From positions 1 through 62,291 of the forward strand of contig SKJG01000025.1 in NCBI GenBank assembly GCA_007116035.1: a stretch of DNA of 62,291 nt. The letters run 5' to 3'. This document shows positions 20,417 through 28,787 of the stretch, piece by piece. The notes beneath the pieces were generated by a model. It made no database searches. It saw nothing but the letters and a program-made list of their open reading frames with translations, and was not told where the DNA came from. The stretch is from Thioalkalivibrio sp. (GTDB lineage Bacteria > Pseudomonadota > Gammaproteobacteria > Ectothiorhodospirales > Ectothiorhodospiraceae). The first letter of the stretch is position 1. Each line of letters begins with the position of its first letter. The translations under genes and the position numbers were made by a program.

Positions 20417-21255
20417 GCCTCTTCCCCGAGGTATACCTCGACCACCTTCGGATCGCTCTGGATCTGGTTCATGCTGCCCTCGGCCAGCACGCTGCCCTGG
20501 TGGAGCACGGTCACGCGTCGGGCGATGGAACGGACGAAGGCCATGTCGTGCTCGACCACGATCACGGTATGGCCTCCGGCGAGCGAGACCAGCAGTTCGG
20601 CGGTACGCTCGGTCTCGTCCCCGGTCATTCCGGCGACCGGCTCGTCCACCAGCAGAACGCGCGGGTTCTGCATCAGCAGCATGCCGATTTCCAGCCACTG
20701 TTTCTGGCCGTGCGAAAGGGCACCGGCCATGCGTGCCCGCTGGTCCTCGAGCCCGACGATCTGCAGCACTTCGTCGATCCGTGTGTGCTGTTCCGGGGTC
20801 AGCAGGTGGAACAGGGTCTTCCAGGCCCCCTTGTCCGACGCCATCGAAAGCTCCAGGTTGTCAAAGACACTGAGCGCCTCGAAGACCGTCGGTTTCTGAA
20901 ACTTGCGGCCGATGCCACCCCGTGCGATCTGGTACTCGTCCAGGTTGAGCAGGTCGATGTCCTGCCCGAAGAATACCCTTCCCGCGTCGGGGCGGGTCTT
21001 GCCGGTGATCACGTCCATCATGGTCGTCTTTCCGGCACCATTGGGGCCGATGATGCAGCGCAGTTCGCCCTGGTCGATGCTCAGGTTCAGTTTGTTCAGC
21101 GCCAGGAAGCCGTCGAACCGTACGCTGACGTCGTCGACGTACAGGATCGTGCCATGCGAGGTATCGACCGGCAGTGCGAAGTCCGGTTCCGGCTGCAGGA
21201 AACCGAATACGCGATCACGACGCATCGTGGTCTGAACATTGCGTAGCGCGCTCAT
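20413..21255 (-). CDS. urtD: Urea ABC transporter ATP-binding subunit UrtD
   Basis: This is the second ATPase of the importer, 280 aa, LivG-like. It has Walker A GPNGAGKTT, a Q-loop at IGRKFQKPTVFEALSVFDNL, the signature LSHGQKQWLEIGMLL (typical of UrtD), and Walker B VLLVDEPVAGMT followed by the switch VVEHDM. A 35-residue N-terminal extension precedes the ATPase domain, which is usual for UrtD. It overlaps urtC by 4 bp and urtE by 4 bp. Confidence 0.95.
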   Translation of the reverse strand: MSALRNVQTTMRRDRVFGFLQPEPDFALPVDTSHGTILYVDDVSVRFDGFLALNKLNLSIDQGELRCIIGPNGAGKTTMMDVITGKTRPDAGRVFFGQDIDLLNLDEYQIARGGIGRKFQKPTVFEALSVFDNLELSMASDKGAWKTLFHLLTPEQHTRIDEVLQIVGLEDQRARMAGALSHGQKQWLEIGMLLMQNPRVLLVDEPVAGMTGDETERTAELLVSLAGGHTVIVVEHDMAFVRSIARRVTVLHQGSVLAEGSMNQIQSDPKVVEVYLGEEA

Positions 21256-22346
21256 GCGTCGCCCTCCCGGCGTCGGCGGCGGAAGATGCCGACCAGGCCA
21301 CGCGGCAGGAATACCGTCACCAGCACGAACAGGGCACCGAGAGCGAACAGCCAGACCATCGGGTAGGCGGTGGTGAACCAGGTCTTTGCGCCGTTCACCG
21401 CGAAGGCACCGATGATCGCGCCGAACAGGCTGCCGCGTCCGCCGACGGCCACCCAGAGCACGGCTTCGATCGAACGCAGCGGAGAGAATTCGCCGGGGTT
21501 GATGATGCCGACCTGCGGCACATACAGGGCGCCCGCGATGCCGGCGAGCATTGCCGAGAACACGAACAGCCAGAGCTTGTAGTGTTCGACCCGGTAGCCG
21601 GAGAAACGGGCGCGGCTCTCGGCGTCACGTACCGCGATCAGGACCCGCCCAAAGCGGGAGGTGACGATGTAACGGGCCGCAATATAGGCGGCGATCAGCA
21701 CTAGGGCCGAGACTGCGAACAGCGCGACCCGGGTTTCCCGTGCCTGCACGGAAAACCCGATGATGTCCTTGAAATCGGTCAGCCCGTTGTTGCCGCCGAA
21801 GCCCATCTCGTTGCGGAAGAAGGCCAGCATCAGTGCAAAGACCAGGGCCTGGGTGATGATCGCGAAATAGACGCCGGTCACCCGGGATCGAAACGCCAGC
21901 CAGCCGAAGACCAGAGCCAGAAGGCCGGGCACCAGCACCACCATCAGCATCGCGAACCAGAACATGTCGAAGCCCCACCAGTACCAGGGCAGCGACTCGT
22001 AGCTCAGGAAGACCATGAAGTCGGGCAACTCGGGATTGCCGTACACGCCCCGGTCGCCGATCTGCCGCGTCAGGTACATGCCCATCGCGTAGCCGCCGAG
22101 CCCGAAAAAGGCACCGTGTCCCAGCGACAGGATGCCCGCATAGCCCCAGATCAGATCGATCGCCAGGGCCAGCAGCGCGAAGGTCAGGAACTTGCCGAGC
22201 AGGGCCACCCAGTAGGTCGAAAGGTGCCAGGGTGATTCCGGCGGCAGCACCAGATTGGCGTATGGCACCAGCACCACCATGGCGAGCAGCAGTACCAGCA
22301 CGGTCATGCCGCCCCAGTCGCTCAGAAAAAGGCGTCGGGTCAACAT
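21252..22346 (-). CDS. urtC: Urea ABC transporter permease UrtC
   Basis: This 364-aa LivM-type permease has about ten hydrophobic helices, starting MTVLVLLLAMVVLVPYANLVL. It contains LIWGYAGILSLGHGAFFGLGGYAMGMYL, the permease motif, and FSAMLAGIAGALYVPQVGIINP, typical of UrtC. The segment GFDMFWFAMLMVVLVPGLLA follows an insertion rich in Tyr and Trp that UrtC proteins share. The tail ends with basic residues (RGLVGIFRRRRREGDA). It starts 4 bp after urtB stops. Confidence 0.95.
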   Translation of the reverse strand: MLTRRLFLSDWGGMTVLVLLLAMVVLVPYANLVLPPESPWHLSTYWVALLGKFLTFALLALAIDLIWGYAGILSLGHGAFFGLGGYAMGMYLTRQIGDRGVYGNPELPDFMVFLSYESLPWYWWGFDMFWFAMLMVVLVPGLLALVFGWLAFRSRVTGVYFAIITQALVFALMLAFFRNEMGFGGNNGLTDFKDIIGFSVQARETRVALFAVSALVLIAAYIAARYIVTSRFGRVLIAVRDAESRARFSGYRVEHYKLWLFVFSAMLAGIAGALYVPQVGIINPGEFSPLRSIEAVLWVAVGGRGSLFGAIIGAFAVNGAKTWFTTAYPMVWLFALGALFVLVTVFLPRGLVGIFRRRRREGDA

Positions 22347-22350
22347 CGGG

Positions 22351-24141
22351 TCAGGCCTCCGCCGCTCGGCCCTTCTTGGGGAAGAGTCCGCGCGGGCGCC
22401 GCTGAATGAACAGGATGATGAAGATCAGGACCAGGATCTTGGCCAGTACCGCACCCGTGTGCGGCTCGAGGAACTTGGTCATCATGCCGAGTCCCATCGC
22501 GCCGACCAGCGTCCCCCAGAGGTTCCCGACGCCGCCGAAGACCACGACCATGAACGAATCGATGATGTAGGCCTGCCCCATGTTCGGGCCGACATTGGTC
22601 AGTTGGGACAGCGCAACCCCGGCGACGCCTGCGATCCCGGCACCCAGGCCGAAGGTCAGGGCGTCGACCCAGCCGGTGCGCACACCGAGGGCACGCGCCA
22701 TCGGCCGGTTCTGGGCGACCGCGCGCACCTTGAGCCCGAGGCTCGTCTTCTTCATCACCAACAGCAGCGCGATGAAGACCCCGATCGCGAAGATCAGGAT
22801 GTAGATCCGGCTCCAGGTCAGCGACAGGATGGGGTTCACGTACAGGGAACCACTCAGCCAGTCGGGCGAGGCGACCGGCCGGTTCAAAGGCGAGAACAGC
22901 GTGCGCACCGTTTGCTGCAGGATCAGGCTGATGCCGAAGGTCGCCAGCAGGGTTTCCAGCGGCCTGCCGTAGAGGAACTGGATCACGCCCCTTTCCATCG
23001 CGACACCGACGAGTCCCGCGACCAGGAACGCCGCCGGGATCGCCAGCAGGATGCTGGTGCTGAGTGCCCCCGGTATCAGCGTCTGGATGAACCACGTGGT
23101 ATACGCGCCGATCATGATCAACTCACCGTGAGCCATGTTGATCACGCCCATCACGCCGAAGGTGATCGCCAGTCCGATGGCCGCGAGCAGCAGCACCGAG
23201 CCGGCGCTGAGTCCAAAGAACAGATTTTCGGTGAAGCGGAAGAAGCGGATCCGTGACTCGATCGAGTCGAGCGCGTCGCGCGCGGCCTCGCGGACCTCCG
23301 GATCCTCGTCCCTTGTCGCTGTTGCCTCCAGGCGCACGCGGACCTCGCTGAGCAGCGACCCGCGCAGCAGGGCGATGGATTCGAGACGCTGCTCCGGGTC
23401 GTCGACGTTCAGGCGTGCGAGCGCCCGCACGGTCAGCAGCAGGTCTGTCACGCGCGGGTCGGTTTCGAGTTCCACGCGCTCGTCCAGATAGGCGAGGATG
23501 TCGGGGCTCACGTCATCGCGCATCAGGCGCCGCAGCGAGGCCGCGCGGCGCTCCGGATCGGGCGCCGAAATCGTGGCCACCGCGATCAGGTTGCGCAGTG
23601 CGTTGCGCAGGGGATTGTGTACGGGGATGCGGCGGCCCGACGCGATCACGTCCGCATCCACGAGTTCTCCGGTCAGGGCGTCGCGCCCGCCACGGCCGGT
23701 CTCCGCGTGGATCAGGATGTGCGGCGGATCGTCAGCGGTCGCGAGCAGGCGTCCCTCCAGCAGGGCGGTGAGGATCACCGGAACCCGAGGATCGCCAGTC
23801 GCGGCGAGCTCTTCGGCCACCCTGCGCCGATCGTTGAAACTGCCCTCGGGGAGGCGCTGGATCAGGACGTCGACGTCCGCTGCAGTCTCTTCCAGACCCT
23901 CGTAGACGGCCTCTTCCATGAGGTCATCGTCGGTTTCAACAGTTTCCCGTTCCGCAGATTCGGGATCGGTGCCAAGCAGACTCGGGTCCATCATGTCCCC
24001 GGTATAGGGATCGGCCTGCGCGATGATCCCGAATGCGGGTGTGGTCGTTTCCGTGGTCAGGTCTGCCGCGGGCATTTCCAACCCGAAGGCCTGTGTCTCC
24101 GCGTGCAGGCTGCCGCCGGCAACCAGCAGCCAGGCGGCCAT
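22351..24141 (-). CDS. urtB: Urea ABC transporter permease UrtB with long N-terminal extracytoplasmic domain
   Basis: The C-terminal 300 residues form a LivH-type permease (LAAIGLAITFGVMGVINMAHGELIMIGAYTT, VGNLWGTLVGA). The first ~270 residues form an extracytoplasmic region with HEAT-like repeats (RRVAEELAATGDPRVPVILTALLEGRLL and DDPEQRLESIALLRGSLLSEVR), as in other UrtB proteins. ATG 24141 gives a short signal-like start (MAAWLLVAGGSLHAE, 596 aa). It has few basic residues and no good ribosome site. In-frame sequence continues upstream to a GTG at 24315 but looks non-coding there, so the start remains uncertain. It lies 248 bp after urtA, across a strong hairpin. Confidence 0.9.
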   Translation of the reverse strand: MAAWLLVAGGSLHAETQAFGLEMPAADLTTETTTPAFGIIAQADPYTGDMMDPSLLGTDPESAERETVETDDDLMEEAVYEGLEETAADVDVLIQRLPEGSFNDRRRVAEELAATGDPRVPVILTALLEGRLLATADDPPHILIHAETGRGGRDALTGELVDADVIASGRRIPVHNPLRNALRNLIAVATISAPDPERRAASLRRLMRDDVSPDILAYLDERVELETDPRVTDLLLTVRALARLNVDDPEQRLESIALLRGSLLSEVRVRLEATATRDEDPEVREAARDALDSIESRIRFFRFTENLFFGLSAGSVLLLAAIGLAITFGVMGVINMAHGELIMIGAYTTWFIQTLIPGALSTSILLAIPAAFLVAGLVGVAMERGVIQFLYGRPLETLLATFGISLILQQTVRTLFSPLNRPVASPDWLSGSLYVNPILSLTWSRIYILIFAIGVFIALLLVMKKTSLGLKVRAVAQNRPMARALGVRTGWVDALTFGLGAGIAGVAGVALSQLTNVGPNMGQAYIIDSFMVVVFGGVGNLWGTLVGAMGLGMMTKFLEPHTGAVLAKILVLIFIILFIQRRPRGLFPKKGRAAEA

Positions 24142-24355
24142 GATCCAGCCCGAAACTCGACCCCGAGGAATCCCGTCAGGCGGTGTCGCTGCAGGCAAGC
24201 TGCGGATTTCGACATGTAAACCGCCGTGTGCGGGTCTGGCAACCTGTCGGCAGGACCCGTGCGGGAGGCAGCGCAAACGACGGGCGGATGGTGGCGCGAG
24301 GCAATATGCGGTCACCGGAGGGATTCCTCGGGGTTGGGTTCAAGAATTTGGGGTA

Positions 24356-24381
24356 GGGCGGCGGGGCACACCCCGCCGCCC
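24356..24381 (-). promoter_or_regulatory. Strong intercistronic hairpin between urtA and urtB
   Basis: GGGCGGCGGGG (24356-24366), a 4-base loop and CCCCGCCGCCC (24371-24381) form a perfect 11-bp GC stem starting just after the urtA stop codon. No T-run follows. It would protect the 3' end of a urtA-only message or partly stop transcription, letting the binding protein be made in excess over the permease. The rest of 24142-24389 has no recognised site. Confidence 0.6.
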
Positions 24382-24389
24382 CGTAACGA

Positions 24390-25685
24390 TCAGTAGTTCT
24401 GACCGGAGCAGGTCTGCGTGACGGTGTTGAAGTTCCCGCAGGAGATCGGGGGGGTCCAGTCGGCGATGATGTCGCGGCTGCCCGGCAGGTGCGGCGACCA
24501 GGCATCGCCAGGGATCAGGTCATCGGTCTGCCAGACCACCAGGAACTGTCCGTCCTCCTGGATCTCGCCGATCAGCACCGGCTTCGTGATGTGGTGGTTC
24601 ACCAGCATCTCGGCCATGCCGCCCGTGAGGTTGGGCACGGTCACGCCCTTCAGTGCGTCGATCACCGTGTCCACGTCCGTGGTTCCGGCCTTCTCGACGG
24701 CCTGGACCCACATGTTGAAGCCAATGTAGTGCGCCTCCATCGGGTCATTGGTCACGCGGTTCGTGTCGCCGATGAAGGCGTGCCACTTCTCGATGAACTC
24801 GGCGTTCTCCGGCGTATCCACGCTCATGAAGTAATTCCAGGCCGCCAGGTGACCGACCAGCGGGCGGGTATCCATTCCCGAGAGTTCCTCTTCGCCGACG
24901 GAGAAGGCGATGACGGGAATGTCGGTGGCAGACACGCCCTGGTTGCCCAGTTCGCGGTAGAAGGGTACGTTCGCGTCGCCGTTGATGGTCGATACCACGG
25001 CGGTCGGTTTGCCCTGTTCGCCGAAGCGTTTGATGTCCGCCACGATGCTTTGCCAGTCGGAATGGCCGAACGGCGTGTAGTTGATCATGATGTCCTCGTC
25101 GGCTACGCCGTTCGCTTTCAGGTAGGCCTCGAGGATGCGGTTGGTCGTGCGCGGGTAGACGTAGTCGGTGCCGGCCAGCACCCAGCGCTCAATGCCGTAT
25201 TCGTTCATCAGGTAATCCACCGCGGGAATGGCCTGCTGGTTGGGCGCGGCGCCGGTGTAGAAAATGTTGCGCGAGGACTCCTCACCCTCGTACTGCACCG
25301 GGTAGAACAGGATGCCGTTCAGTTCCTCGACCACCGGCAGCACCGATTTCCGTGCCACGGAGGTCCAGACGCCGAAGATCACGTCCACCTGGTCCTGTTC
25401 CAGCAACTGCCGGGTACGTTCGGCGAACAGAGGCCAGTCGGAGGCCGGATCCACGACCACGGCCTGCAGCGGGCGACCCAGGACTCCGCCTTTGGCGTTC
25501 TGCTCCGCGACCAGCATCTCGACCGTGTCCTTCAGCGTGGTCTCCGAGATCGCCATCGTGCCCGAGAGCGAATGCAGGACGCCGACCTTGATCGGTTCCT
25601 CGGCCTGTACGGTGGCACCGAACAGGGACAGGGCCAAGACGATGCCTGGGGTTCGAACGGACGTGAGCCAGTGTTTTTGGGTCAT
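24390..25685 (-). CDS. urtA: Urea ABC transporter periplasmic substrate-binding protein UrtA
   Basis: UrtA captures urea in the periplasm. The 431-aa precursor has a signal peptide (MTQKHWLTSVRTPGIVLALS then LFGATVQA, cleavage before EEPIKV). The mature protein begins IKVGVLHSLSGTMAISETTLKD, which marks UrtA and amide-binding proteins. FGVWTSVARKSVLPVVEE, NGILFYPVQYEGEESSRN and GTDYVYPRTTN are also typical. The end contains two Cys (SCGNFNTVTQTCSGQNY). AGGAG precedes the ATG, which overlaps the atzF-like stop by 4 bp, so both belong to one operon. Confidence 0.96.
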   Translation of the reverse strand: MTQKHWLTSVRTPGIVLALSLFGATVQAEEPIKVGVLHSLSGTMAISETTLKDTVEMLVAEQNAKGGVLGRPLQAVVVDPASDWPLFAERTRQLLEQDQVDVIFGVWTSVARKSVLPVVEELNGILFYPVQYEGEESSRNIFYTGAAPNQQAIPAVDYLMNEYGIERWVLAGTDYVYPRTTNRILEAYLKANGVADEDIMINYTPFGHSDWQSIVADIKRFGEQGKPTAVVSTINGDANVPFYRELGNQGVSATDIPVIAFSVGEEELSGMDTRPLVGHLAAWNYFMSVDTPENAEFIEKWHAFIGDTNRVTNDPMEAHYIGFNMWVQAVEKAGTTDVDTVIDALKGVTVPNLTGGMAEMLVNHHITKPVLIGEIQEDGQFLVVWQTDDLIPGDAWSPHLPGSRDIIADWTPPISCGNFNTVTQTCSGQNY

Positions 25686-27184
25686 ACATGCTTCTCCTGG
25701 GTGTGGGATAGTTGGGACTGTTGCTGCCAGCCGCTATGTCTTGACAGTGGCCGGTAAGGCCCGGCGATGGCGAGGCGTGGCTTGGTGATGGCCGGGGCAG
25801 GTGGTACCCCGGCACTGGGCGCGGGTATGCCGGTGGCGCCGCGCAGGGACGGGACGTGACGTTGCCAGGCGCGGGCCCAGGCGAGCAGGCGCCGATCCTG
25901 CCAGGCCGGGGCGATCATGCTGATTCCGAAAGGCAGACCATCGACGCGAAAGCCCGCCGGAACCGCCAGCGCGCAGCAGTCGGCCAGGTTCACGAAGCTG
26001 GCGTAGCGGCCAAGCCGGCTGTCCTGTTCCAGGGGCTCGCCCGCGATGGCGCTGAGGAGTGGATGGCTCGGGGCCGTGGGCACCAGCAGCGCATCGTGAC
26101 GGGCGAACAGCGCCCGGACCTCGCACAGCAGTTCCTGGCGCCGTTGCCGGGCCTCGAACACATCGCTGGCGGAGAATTCCCGGCCCCGGGCAATGATGGT
26201 GCGCACCACCGGGTCCACCGCCTCCGGGCGGGCCTCGATGAAGCCGCCCAGTGCGGCGTGCCGCTCAGCGACCCAGGGGCCGTGGTAGAGCAGTGAGGCC
26301 AGTTCGAACAGGGGGGTGAAATCGACCGCATGCAACGCCATCCCCATGTCCTCCATCCGTGCCATGGTGCCAAGCCACGCCAGTTCGGCGCGGTTGTCGC
26401 CGAACCACTCGGTGGACTGGGGGATCGCGAGGCTTTTCGGGATCGAAGGGGCGGAGTCGGTGGTCGGATCGGAACGTGACCAGGGGTCTTCGGGGTCGTA
26501 GCCCTCGATTACATCGAGGGCGACCCCGGCGTCGTCCGCCGTCAAGGCGAACACGGCGATGCAGTCCAGCGAGGGGCAGGCCGGCACCACGCCCTGCTTG
26601 CTGCAGCGGCCGCGGGTCGTCTTCAGCCCGACGACGTTGTTGAAGCCGGCCGGGATCCGGCCGGAGCCCGCGGCATCGGTACCCAGCGCCAACGGGACCA
26701 GTCCTTCGGCGACCGCCACCGCGGACCCGGCGCTGGACCCGCCGGCGACGTAGGCGCGATCGAAGGGATTGACGACTGCGCCGTAAGGGGAACGGGTCCC
26801 GGCGAGGCCCGTGGCGAACTGGTCGAGATTGGTCTTGCCGACCAGTATGGCCCCGGCGGCCTCGAGTCTCGCCACCGCAGGGGCGCTGATCGTGGGGTGG
26901 TAGGCAAAGCCGGGACAGCCGGCGGTAGTCGGCCATCCCGCCGCGTCGAAGTTGTCCTTGACGGCAAATGGCACGCCATACAGGGGCAGGGACGGGGGCA
27001 GCTTCTGCAGCCTCCGGATTTCTTCCTCCAGGCGTTTCGCCGGGATGCGGCTGATCCATGCATTCGAACCCGTATCGAGGTTCTCGCGCAGCGCGCGCAG
27101 CGATTCAGCCGCCGCCGCGAAATCGCTGCGCGAGGCTGCTGTCCATTCGGCGAGGGTTCGCCCGGTTGACGGTAGACTGGACAC
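25682..27184 (-). CDS. atzF: Allophanate hydrolase-like amidase (AtzF amidase domain only)
   Basis: Allophanate hydrolase splits allophanate (urea-1-carboxylate) to ammonia and CO2. Amidase-signature residues are present: Lys in FAVKDNFDAAGWPTTAGCPGF and the Ser pair in GGSSAGSAVAVAEG...LGTDAAGSGRIPAGF. PTTAGCPGFAYHP and the FNNVVGLKTT segment match AtzF more than general amidases. From GTG 27184 (GGAG 9 bp upstream) it is 500 aa. Full AtzF is about 600 aa with a C-terminal decarboxylation domain, which is absent here and replaced by a 60-residue Pro-rich tail. No urea carboxylase gene is nearby, so the physiological substrate is uncertain. It leads the urtABCDE operon, overlapping urtA. Confidence 0.82.
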   Translation of the reverse strand: MSSLPSTGRTLAEWTAASRSDFAAAAESLRALRENLDTGSNAWISRIPAKRLEEEIRRLQKLPPSLPLYGVPFAVKDNFDAAGWPTTAGCPGFAYHPTISAPAVARLEAAGAILVGKTNLDQFATGLAGTRSPYGAVVNPFDRAYVAGGSSAGSAVAVAEGLVPLALGTDAAGSGRIPAGFNNVVGLKTTRGRCSKQGVVPACPSLDCIAVFALTADDAGVALDVIEGYDPEDPWSRSDPTTDSAPSIPKSLAIPQSTEWFGDNRAELAWLGTMARMEDMGMALHAVDFTPLFELASLLYHGPWVAERHAALGGFIEARPEAVDPVVRTIIARGREFSASDVFEARQRRQELLCEVRALFARHDALLVPTAPSHPLLSAIAGEPLEQDSRLGRYASFVNLADCCALAVPAGFRVDGLPFGISMIAPAWQDRRLLAWARAWQRHVPSLRGATGIPAPSAGVPPAPAITKPRLAIAGPYRPLSRHSGWQQQSQLSHTQEKHV

Positions 27185-27223
27185 GGGTGTTTGCTCCAGA
27201 CAGGGAATCGGCTCGGATTGTCT

Positions 27224-27241
27224 AAGCAGGAAATGTGCCGG
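27224..27241 (-). promoter_or_regulatory. Sigma54-type promoter upstream of atzF-urtABCDE
   Basis: On the minus strand CGGCACATTTCCTGCTT matches TGGCAC-N5-TTGCW with GG (27239-27238) and GC (27227-27226) 10 bp apart. The start of transcription is expected near 27214, giving a 30-base leader with a good ribosome site before GTG 27184. Together with the half-sites about 170 bp further upstream, this suggests nitrogen-controlled expression. Confidence 0.5.
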
Positions 27242-27393
27242 GGCTCGGTCAGGCGGGTCCGGTTGGCTGCATGTCGCGGGCGATTCCAGCGGGCCGTGCG
27301 GTAACAACGATCCGCCCGCAGCGATCCGAAGCAGGGATTTTGTCGTTGTTCCCCAATCCGCAAACCGACGGCGCGATCCAGGCGCCGTTTTGG

Positions 27394-27441
27394 GGCCCCA
27401 TTGCGGTGCAGAGCTGCCGCTGACTGCACCCTTTTTGCACA
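27394..27441. promoter_or_regulatory. NtrC-like half-sites upstream of atzF-urt
   Basis: GGTGCA (27405-27410) and TGCACC (27425-27430) lie on opposite orientations. GGCCCC-N5-GGTGCA (27394-27410) matches the NtrC consensus at 10 of 12 positions. The cluster lies about 165-200 bp upstream of the sigma54-like element, the same geometry as at the urease operon. The rest of 27185-27495 holds no gene that I can support. Confidence 0.35.
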
Positions 27442-27495
27442 AGGCAGGCTCGTCGCAGGGTCGGGCGGGGAGAGCTTACGAACCCGGTTTTCCGT

Positions 27496-28053
27496 TTACC
27501 GGGTGCCGCCGAACAGGCGCTCGCGCACCATGAACAGGCCGGCGATGGAGCGTGCCTCCGAGCAGTCCTCACGCTCGAGGAGTCCTCCCAGATCCCGAAT
27601 GGGCCAGGGAAGGACCTCGATCTCCTCCGGTTCGTCACCCGGGACACGCGCCTCGTACAGGTCCTCGGCGAGGACGAGGTGCGAGGTATGGGACATGTAC
27701 CCAGGTGCCAGCGACAAGGCTCCAAGGTATGTCAACCGGCGGCTTCCGTAGCCGATCTCTTCCATGATCTCGCGGTCGGCGGCGGTCAGGAGGTCTTCGT
27801 CGGCCTCGATCTTTCCCTTCGGCAGGCCGAGTTCGTAGCGGTCGGTGCCGGCCGCATACTCACGGATCAGCAGCACCGTCTCCGGGTCGAGCATCGGCGC
27901 GATCACGACAGCGCCGCGGCTGCCGCCAACAAGTCGCTCATAGCACGTCCGGACGCCGTTGCTGAACTCCAGATGCATTTCCTCGACCTCGAAAAGCCGG
28001 CTCCGCGCCACCGTCCGGCGTCCGTGTACCGCGGGTTTGGAACGACGGCTCAT
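27496..28053 (-). CDS. nudE: ADP compounds hydrolase NudE (Nudix)
   Basis: NudE cleaves ADP-ribose, Ap3A and NADH-like pyrophosphates. The Nudix box is complete: GLPKGKIEADEDLLTAADRE then IMEEIGYG, with the catalytic REIMEEIG. ARSRLFEVEEMHLEFSNGVR at the start and LSLAPGYMSHTSHLVLAEDLY after the box are typical of NudE. It is 185 aa, the family size. The adjacent yrfG nucleotidase is a common genomic partner. The stop TAA lies inside a small CCCGGT/ACCGGG hairpin. Confidence 0.93.
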   Translation of the reverse strand: MSRRSKPAVHGRRTVARSRLFEVEEMHLEFSNGVRTCYERLVGGSRGAVVIAPMLDPETVLLIREYAAGTDRYELGLPKGKIEADEDLLTAADREIMEEIGYGSRRLTYLGALSLAPGYMSHTSHLVLAEDLYEARVPGDEPEEIEVLPWPIRDLGGLLEREDCSEARSIAGLFMVRERLFGGTR

Positions 28054-28059
28054 CCGCGG

Positions 28060-28752
28060 TCAGGGCCGGTCGCCGTTCACCAGGCGCAGAACCGTCATCA
28101 GCCGGCCCTCGAACGTGGCATCGATGATTACGCCGTGCTCCGATTCCGTGACCCGGAATCCGGGTTGCGACTCCGGTTCGCTGCGCGCGAGGGTCAGGCC
28201 CAGGTCGCCCCAGTTCACCGCGACCGTCACGCGCATGGGGAAGTAGCCGTCGAGGTATCGGCGCATGAACGGCCCGTTCTCGAGTGCATAACTGCCGTCG
28301 TCGAGGATTTTCAGCATCTGTGAACGGGCGCGGATGCAAAGCTCCGCATCCGGCTGAATGTGGCGCAGCTGCACGCTGGCGCCCTCGACCCAGGTTTCCC
28401 CGATGTTGCTCTGCGATTCGATCTCGATTTCCCGGGTCGTGGCAGCATTGTAGAGGATCTGTGCACGGCCCACGCGGTCGAGGTCGCTGTGGCACTGACG
28501 CAGGTTGACCCAGCCGTCGTCGAGGCTGCTTGCGGCCACGGTGATCTGGTTTTCGTGGTGATGTACGCGTTCATCCGGCGCGTCGTCGAGGAAGTTCAGT
28601 GTGCCGCGGTTGCTGTCGGCTCCGGGGGTTTCCCACAGGCTGTCATCGTCGAAGGGGTCGTCGCTCGCGCCGGCGGTCAGTGGCAGGGCAAGGGCGGCGA
28701 CCAGGCCGGTGGTGGCGAGACCGCCAAGGCGCAGGTTCGATCTGGCAGGCAT
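28060..28752 (-). CDS. Predicted periplasmic protein of unknown function
   Basis: The protein is 230 aa from ATG 28752, with GAGG in good position. Residues 1-29 form a Sec signal peptide (ARSNLRLGGLATTGLVAALA then LPLTAGA). The mature part has an acidic start, one HHH cluster, and a soluble beta-rich pattern, with VAVNWGDLGLTLARSE and SEHGVIIDATFEGRLMTVLRL towards the end. Two Cys lie in LRQCHSDLDR and LCIRARSQ. I do not recognise a family. It ends 6 bp before nudE begins and may be co-transcribed with it; the upstream 35 bp are shared with divergent yrfG. Confidence 0.7.
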   Translation of the reverse strand: MPARSNLRLGGLATTGLVAALALPLTAGASDDPFDDDSLWETPGADSNRGTLNFLDDAPDERVHHHENQITVAASSLDDGWVNLRQCHSDLDRVGRAQILYNAATTREIEIESQSNIGETWVEGASVQLRHIQPDAELCIRARSQMLKILDDGSYALENGPFMRRYLDGYFPMRVTVAVNWGDLGLTLARSEPESQPGFRVTESEHGVIIDATFEGRLMTVLRLVNGDRP

Positions 28753-28787
28753 GATGACAACCTCTCTGCTTTTTCCGAGTATTACGC

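Noticed and set aside
27405-27441. TGCACC-TTTTT-TGCACA as a direct NtrC site
   Set aside because: The second half-site matches at only three of six positions.
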